DNA of 64,000 nucleotides, from NCBI GenBank assembly GCA_018398585.1, contig JAGTTD010000016.1, positions 27,947,212-28,011,211 of the forward strand, given 5' to 3'. Position numbers and translations under genes: made by a program. Source of the stretch: Simmondsia chinensis. Its lineage: Eukaryota > Streptophyta > Magnoliopsida > Caryophyllales > Simmondsiaceae. Each line of letters opens with the position of its first letter. The stretch's first letter is position 1. Below are positions 57,827-64,000 of this stretch, piece after piece. A model generated the notes under the pieces. That model saw only the letters and a list, made by a program, of their open reading frames with translations. It was not told the origin of the DNA and ran no database searches.

Positions 57827-59546
57827 CGGTTTTGTTTCTAGAGAAACTGGTCTGAGGGATTCAATGAAAAAACTAGTAGTTTCATCCCTGATGGTATAAC
57901 CTGTAAAAAGAGCAAACCATTTTTTAAATTGTGGCTTGTTTTACCCTTTAAACTTAGTCTATGTTTGCCAAGCCATTTTTCATAGGTCTTTTTATAATTT
58001 TTAGCTTTTTGACTAGTCAAACTGTTAACAATGCTGTTTGGTAAAGTTTTGTTATTAGCGTTTAGTTTTTGAAAAGCATCTTTTTAAAATATAAATAATT
58101 TAGTTTTTAGCTTTTTAAAAGCTATGAAATCAAATTATATTTATTATTTTGCCTCTCATTTTATCTTAGTTTACTAAATACACTATCTATCAACTAATAA
58201 TTAATAATTAACAGCTAATAGATATAGTCAAATATGGCCTTATTTCTTTTTTAATCTTTCTAGATTAGGACAATTACTTTATTTTTAAAATTATGTCTTA
58301 TTTGAAACTTTATTCATTTATCAAGTTAGGTTTTCAATTTTTATTTAGATCGTGGAAGATCACTTACTGCATATGTAACTTTATTCTCTATACCTATCTT
58401 TTAATTCTTAAATAACTAAAAATTAGATTTGAAAAAATTATTATTTATTTTTTTTGATTTCTGATGTTGAATATAAGGGAAAATTGAAGAGATACAAAGA
58501 AAATTTAGAAAAATTCGTTTTTAAAATATGATCTTTACTTTTAAAAGAACTTAAAACTACAAATAAAAACGATATTAAATGTTATTAAAGGCTTATTGAC
58601 CAAGACATCATAAGTTCAAATCCCAATAGCCTCACTTTCAATATGAATATAACCTAGGCACAAAATATGAGGTGAATCTGTGCAATATCCATACCTCAAG
58701 CCCAATAAACATTTGTGTGAGGGGGGCATGCTGGAGTATAAAACAATTCCCGAGCCTTCATATATGAGTTTAAACTTTTGAAATAGTTAGTTTCTTGACA
58801 GATGCGGCTATAACTTGTTTTTATAATTGAACAAAAAAAAGAGAGAGGACATGATGTGCTAATCCACCCACAAATAATTGCTTCCATAGGAATGAAAAGG
58901 AGTGGGCATTTTGGCCAAATTTTTAGTGCCTAACTTCTTTCATTTTCACTTGGATAACTCTTTTTCTTTTTCAAAGATATGTTCGAAATATTTCGGATGT
59001 GTGGACCAATGTATCAATTACGCTTAAAATGTTTTAAGTTTTTTTAGCAGTACAAGTATGTTAAGATGTGAGTCTAATTGAATCCCTCATTGGAGTTGTG
59101 ACAAAGAAGCGAGCAGCACATATGTCTAGTGGGTTACTTCAACTAATTCTAATGGGTTTTAGGATAGAACCCCATTTGGGCTTATATCTGGATCTCATGT
59201 ATGCCAACTCTGTGAATCGGGCATGAAGATCTGGTGAAATTTAAGAAAGTATGTTTCTTAAGTTGCTTGTTCAATGGTAAATCCTTGGAGTTTTAGTTGT
59301 CAATAAAGGGATAAAAGGTCGTTTTTGACTTGTATAGTTAGGTACAAGTTAGAGTCAAACTCTATACTGATTAGAAGTCTTTAATGTGTTTGAATCCTTC
59401 CCGTTTCCCCAATTTTCCACTTACACTCTGTATCATCGTAATACTTTTCATAATAAAATATTATAATAAATTGTAAAAAATAATTAAGTACTATAGATTG
59501 TAAACATTATAATACAAATACTTTACACAGAATAAGCCATTATATC

Positions 59547-59752
59547 TTGTTGGTCCCCATGTCTTGTCTGGTCCTATGCTCAGTGTCTGTTGTGTCGTGT
59601 TGGAGGCAAGTGTTTGTTCCTTTTGTCCTGTTTTTTGTTTTGTGTTGATTGTTTTTGGTCCCCGTTTTATTTCGGTTGGACTTAAGCCTTGCTTAGCTAG
59701 TGGTCTGCTTGTATTACGATTTTGGCACAATTTATCAAAAAAAAAAAAAAAA
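59547..59752 (+). mobile_element. 206-bp LINE 3' end insertion with poly(A)
   Basis: Contains TTGTTTTTGGTCCCCGTTTT, GCCTTGCTTAGCTAGTGG, GATTTTGGCACAATTTATC and a long A run. AAGCCATTATATC at 59534-59546 and 59753-59765 is an exact 13-bp target duplication. It belongs to the same 3' UTR family as 28752-29034. Confidence 0.88.
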
Positions 59753-60007
59753 AAGCCATTATATCAAAATTTATTACATTATGACCAAATGGCCATCACT
59801 CATTCTTACCACCCGAAACACATTCATTATCAAATAAAATGCACACCAAATAACTTTGAACTATTTTTTTCCCCCACAACACACATATCACCTTATCGAC
59901 TTTGAAGAAAATAGATACAAACACGGAGTTCATATATCAGCTCAAATTACGGGAACTTAATCTAAAATACGTCTTACCTATCTGTATATGAACTAAAAAA
60001 AAAAGTG

Positions 60008-60165
60008 ACATTTTCAGTGCCCCAAGGACTCCCGCTTAAGCAGGGTCTAAGGGGTGGATGTACGCAGCCTTCCCCCTTTATGGTGCTACCCTGAAGAAGG
60101 GAGGCTGTTTCCAAGAATCCCTCACCTGCGGGGTGCAAAGGAGATCATCCGTCTTGGTACCTTTT
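60008..60165 (-). mobile_element. 5S-headed SINE, copy 7, head mostly lost
   Basis: The minus strand starts in a decayed 5S 3' end (GGTACCAAGACGGATGATCT, CCTTTGCACCCCGCAGG). An intact SINE body follows: AAACAGCCTCCC, AAGGCTGCGTACATCC, GCGGGAGTCCTTGGGGCAC, TGAAAATGTC. It lies about 100 bp beyond the stop codon of the LPR-like gene, on the same strand. Confidence 0.8.
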
Positions 60166-60178
60166 CTGTACCTGTGTT

Positions 60179-60211
<33 letters not shown>

Positions 60212-60258
60212 CCTTAAAATATAACGAGAAATGTGTAATGGGATCTCAGGTCGCCCAC

Positions 60259-62938
60259 TTAGGGAATTAACTTCAGAGGCCTCATCATAACATTATCTTC
60301 ATGATCCAATATCTGCATCCATTCCCAGTCAATAACACATTATTAACACATTGATTAAAAAAATAGTTATTTACGCTAAAGATCTCTGTACTTTGCTTAT
60401 TGTGTCAATTTAGTCCTTGTACTTTTATTTGTGTCTATATAGTCCCTGACAATTCAAAATGTGTCAATTTAGTCCTTTAATCAAATTTAAGTTAAGTTAA
60501 TGGCGTAATTTTGAATGGCAAAATTATGTTGGACTCAAGTAACATATTATAAATTCATCCGTTTACTCAATTTAACCCAATTCGTGGCTAAACCTCTAAA
60601 ACTTTCATTAAAAACTTAACATAAAATTTTCTCTAAAGACCAAATTGACATATTTTGAATTGTACAGAGACTAAATTGACACAATTAAAAGTATAAGGAC
60701 TAAATTGACAAAAAGAACAAAGTACATGGATCCAAAAGAAGATGTAATATAGAATTAGTTTACTAATTTGAACATGTTTGATATGATTTTCAATTCATAA
60801 TTTTTATAATTTTTTAAAACTAAAGCTAGGTTCGTTTTTGTTTCTTGTTTTAAATTCTTACCTAATATAGAGGGAAAAACCCAAAATTAAAAATCTAACA
60901 CGTATAAAAACCATGTAAAACTAAAACTTGCAAATAGAAAATAACACGAAACAAACCCTTAGGGCCAATATTGATATAGTTATTCATTTGTATTTTTGCT
61001 CTTTCATAAATTTATGTTTTTAGCCTCTATCAAATTATTCGCGAACATTAACAGGTCAAGCACTCTCTTGTTTGAACTTGGTTCGATAAACTTATTGAGC
61101 AAGCTCAAACTCGAGTTACTTTACTTGATAAGTTAATAAGCTTCCAAAATTTTGTTCGAGCTCGGTTTGATAAGCTTTTAGAGTGTTCAATACTTGGCTT
61201 GGCTTGTTAGTCTGATGGAGCCAATTTGAGCTTGCTGCCAAGTCGAGTCAAGCTCATTATCAAGCCAAATCGAGCTTGTAACCAAGCTAGGCTTGGAATT
61301 AAGTCAAGTTCGCTATTTGAGTTACTATTAAGCCATTATCGAACCATTTTTGAGTTAATATTGACTATTAATAAACACTTAATGAGCTTTTAACAAACCC
61401 TTGATGGGTTCTTATCAAGCCTTCAGCAAACTATTCGCGAACGTTAATGGGTCGAGCATCCCTTTATTCAAACCCAACTCAATAAACTTATCGAACGAGC
61501 TCAAACTAGAGTCATTCGACTTGATAAGCTATCGAGCCTCCATAACGAACACGAACGAGCTATAATCAATTTCAAATACGAGTAGCTATCGAATACTTAA
61601 TTCGTGTACGCCATATGTCTACGTAAGCAAGAGAGTACTTACATGGCAATGGTAGACATAGCCAGGCTCGGCCGTTGCATCGAAAGTGTATGTCATATTC
61701 GAATTTATATAAGCAAATCTCACTAATATCTTTGTAATAAACCCGGGTTTAATCTTGTACACGTTCTTCCACCCCGTCTCGTGCTCCTTCACCGCTTTCT
61801 TTTTGCCACGTGCATGCTCGTCCACGTGGCACTTGGTCGCATCGTTTATTTTCATCATGCACTCTTTGAACTTCTCCATCTCTACTAGCTCGGTTTGTTC
61901 CAATGCAACAAATAAGGCTAAGTGGATGTGTAGTGGGTGATTGTCGTCCGTTAGATTTATCACGTACCTGAGGTGTAAACGAATCAAACGTTTGATAAAA
62001 TATTCTTATTTAAAATTGATAAGGCTCGTTCATGTGTGATTTTTGTTGGTTGATAAGTGAACAAATCAAATTTGAGCAGACATGATAAACTTAACGAGCT
62101 GAATCTGAACAAGAGGGTGCTTAATCAATTAAAGTTCGTGAACAATTCGTTAACAGCCGTTAATGGGTTGAGCTTGTTTACTGCTTAATACTAGCTAGAC
62201 AATGGACCGATAATAGCTCGTTTGTAACTCGAATATCTTTGCTTGATAACAAGGCCAACTCGGCTAGATTAAACTAACAAGCTAAGTAAGATCGTGAGTT
62301 GAGTGTACTACAACTTTGAAGTTCTAATTATCGGGAAAAATAGCAAATTGATTAAGTTTAAACAAAGTTTCTAAGGCTTAATTAAGGCTCGACTCAATTA
62401 GATATAAAAAGAAATTAACGATCCAAATTAAGCCAAATATCAAATGAGTTATAATTTTATCAATCTAACTTCGAAGAAAGTTCCGAAAACTTAATTTATG
62501 TTTCTTGTTAATGCTATAACGAGTAACACGATCAAGCAAAAGTTAAATTGACACATTTATATCCCCTCAACTGCCAACATTTTATAAGTTGTTATAATAC
62601 AAATATGATCATATATAGTTTTTTTTATAAGTTAACAAACTTTTGATCGAATGTGCTATGTAAAAAGTCCAATAATACGTACCAGATCTCAGAGGACCCC
62701 ACCTTGGGGGTTTCGGTGACAGGGTCGTCGTAAGACAAGCCGTTGATGTAAAGGTGAGTTGGCTCATCAGACGGTGTAGTGTACTCGTACATAGCGATGC
62801 ACCGTGTGCGAGAAGCACTGGATAACTCCGGCCTCGGATATTTGACCAGCCGTGCTGGAATACGTGATGGATCGATGACCTTTTTAAGTGAGATGATAAA
62901 TTTCATCACCTTACTGTTAGCGTCATTAACTGGGTCAC
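60259..62938 (-). CDS. LPR1: LPR1-like multicopper oxidase (ferroxidase), last three exons
   Basis: LPR proteins are apoplastic ferroxidases that adjust root growth to phosphate and iron. Minus-strand exons: 62938-62683, 61967-61643, 60312-60259 (stop 60261-60259). They join in frame with GT/AG borders: a Trp codon is split between the first two, and the last encodes only ILDHEDNVMMRPLKLIP. Visible: GDPVNDANSKVMKFII, RCIAMYEYTTPSDEPTHLYI, the copper-binding NHPLHIHLALF, HETGWKNVYKIKPG, then YVYHCH followed across the intron by ILDHEDN and Met. The HCH-x3-H-x4-M copper set is therefore complete. About 210 of the roughly 580 residues are present. The N-terminal exons, with the signal peptide and first copper motifs, must lie right of the window. 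It could be LPR1 or LPR2; the fragment does not decide. Confidence 0.92.
60366..60725. repeat. Foldback repeat 'gtcaatttagtcc' in the last LPR intron
   Basis: Left arm TGTGTCAATTTAGTCCTTG, TGTGTCTATATAGTCCCTG, TGTGTCAATTTAGTCC. Right arm GACTAAATTGACACAATT, GGACTAAATTGAC. Complete copy of the MITE-like family. Confidence 0.75.
61015..61610. repeat. Interspersed 'gagctcg' repeat in the last LPR intron
   Basis: Two nested or tandem copies: the block ATTCGCGAACATTAACAGGT at 61034 recurs as ATTCGCGAACGTTAATGGGT at 61433. It ends just before the LPR exon at 61643. Confidence 0.6.
61968..62425. repeat. Interspersed 'gagctcg' repeat in an LPR intron
   Basis: Starts GAGGTGTAAACGAATCAAAC right at the exon border and continues with ACTTAACGAGCTG, GTTGAGCTTGTTTAC and GCTCGTTTGTAACTCG. 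Its left end coincides with the exon's 3' splice acceptor. Confidence 0.55.
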
Positions 62939-63688
62939 CTATATCACCCACAAAATATACATTAATCACCTTATTAATTAATGACTCTATTAGTTAAAAA
63001 GATATTTATAATTTATAATAACATTATTGGTATTTATTGAACATTAACAAGGTTTGGGACCCAAATTAATACATCCGAAACTAAGATATGAGTCTAGCAA
63101 GAGTCCCATATTTGCTGAGAGAAAGACAATCAATGTATACGTCTAGCGAGCTACTCCGTCTAATACTGATTTGGTTTTAGAACTGAAACCGCTTAGACTT
63201 ATATGTGAATCTTTTTTATTTCAACTTTGTGACTTGGACCTAAGGGATATTTTTCCTGAAAACGTTATAGTTTTGGCTCCTACTTTAAAAAAGTATTGTT
63301 AATTACCTACATATAAAAAATAGAAAAAAAATAAGTTCTACGTTTTATATCTTTTCTGGCCAAACAACCATAAAATCTGAAATTTCTTCGTAGAAATGAT
63401 TGGTCAAACCCTTCCCATATACCTTGACTTGATATACGAATTTAAGCACATGATTTTTTAACAAAATGCTAACGACGTTAATAAGAAGTGATTGATTGAA
63501 GAAAAATTCAAATTCCTACTGATAGTTTTCACGAAAGGTATATAAAAATTATAATAATTAAAAAATCCAAAATGACTATGCAAAGAAAAAAAAATTTTCA
63601 TTCAAAAGGTACCAGGTGCTAAAACACTCTTATGGATTTACTTGCTTGAAACACATAGACTACAAGAACCAATTAGTGATGAGTACCA
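62939..63688 (-). other. LPR intron, left part
   Basis: No exon with LPR similarity is visible. Contains a repeat near 63080-63245 (GAGTCTAGCAAGAGTCCCAT, CTAGCGAGCTACTCCG, TAATACTGATTTGG) homologous to about 59050-59230. The rest is unremarkable. Confidence 0.5.
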
Positions 63689-63922
63689 CCAAAGAGGGCA
63701 CCAACACGCCATTACCGGATCCCATTAGAACTCCGAAGTTAAGCATGCTTGGGCGAGAGTAGTACTAGGATGGGTGACCTCCTGGGAAGTTCTCACCCTC
63801 AGGTTGTGGGCACTGGGAAACATCATCTCTTCAGGTTAATACCCTGAAAGGGGAAGACTGCGTACATCTGCCTCCCCAGACCTTGCGTAGGCGGGAGCCC
63901 TTGAGGCATTGGGTATGTTCTT
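63689..63922 (+). mobile_element. 5S-rRNA-headed SINE, copy 8 (best-preserved head)
   Basis: CAAAGAGGGCACCAACACGC, CATTACCGGATCCCATTAGA, ACTCCGAAGTTAAGCATGC, TTGGGCGAGAGTAGTACTAG, GATGGGTGACCTCCTGGGAA: an almost perfect 5S rRNA from about nucleotide 12 on. Then the shortened junction GTTCTCACCCTCAGG and the SINE body: CATCTCTTCAGGTTAATACC, AAGACTGCGTACATC, GCGGGAGCCCTTGAGGCATTG, GGTATGTTC. Antisense to the LPR-like gene and inside its intron. Confidence 0.9.
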
Positions 63923-64000
63923 ACCTGACGGAAATGGATAAGGAGCATCATTGGCCAAAATGGCACTATTTGACTTTGACTTGGAAAAGTCAACGATGAT

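Larger units (their letters stand above)
57229..60258. other. Convergent intergenic region between FAB1C and the LPR-like gene
   Basis: Apart from the listed SINEs and LINE piece, it holds a repeat with a GTTCAAATCCC B-box-like word and GAGTATAAAACAATTCCCGA (about 58580-58800; the latter phrase is shared with 22291-22560) and a repeat near 59050-59230 (CTAGTGGGTTACTTCA, CTAATGGGTTTTAGGA, CCATTTGGGCTTATAT) also seen near 63080-63245. No gene recognised. Confidence 0.5.

Overview
The window is AT-rich nuclear DNA from a flowering plant. Three intron-containing plant genes sit in a dense field of mobile elements. The gene families are plant-type (a plastid-type quinolinate phosphoribosyltransferase, a FAB1C-type PI3P 5-kinase, an LPR-type multicopper ferroxidase). 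The SINEs carry a 3' domain typical of angiosperm SINEs, and a U6 retropseudogene is present. I cannot name the species; a eudicot, perhaps an asterid, is a weak guess.

Layout: 2097-10907 (+) holds the last eight exons of the quinolinate phosphoribosyltransferase gene (de novo NAD synthesis). Its first exon lies left of the window. 10908-46740 has no recognisable host gene. It contains 5S-rRNA-headed SINEs, tail-only SINE fragments, a U6 retropseudogene, hAT, Mutator-like and PIF/Harbinger-type elements, foldback repeats, degraded LTR pieces and a LINE-like family that carries ORF1 but no reverse transcriptase. 46740-57228 (+) holds a complete FAB1C-type gene: 11 coding exons, 1623 codons, and a leader rich in CT/GA repeats with upstream ORFs. 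60259-62938 (-) holds the last three exons of an LPR1-like multicopper oxidase gene, convergent with FAB1C. The rest of that gene lies right of the window.

The three genes have unrelated roles (NAD synthesis, endosomal phosphoinositide signalling, apoplastic iron oxidation and phosphate sensing), and nothing suggests they work together. Many insertions can be delimited by target-site duplications (TSDs). These show two unusual things. One is a SINE family whose pol III head is a 5S rRNA gene joined to an angiosperm-SINE 3' domain (eight copies, both strands). The other is a LINE-derived family whose copies, including a 2.6-kb one bracketed by an 8-bp repeat, run 5' leader, ORF1, 3' UTR, poly(A) with no ORF2. 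No reverse transcriptase, integrase or transposase ORF was found anywhere in the window. No tRNA gene, CRISPR array or intact rRNA gene is present.
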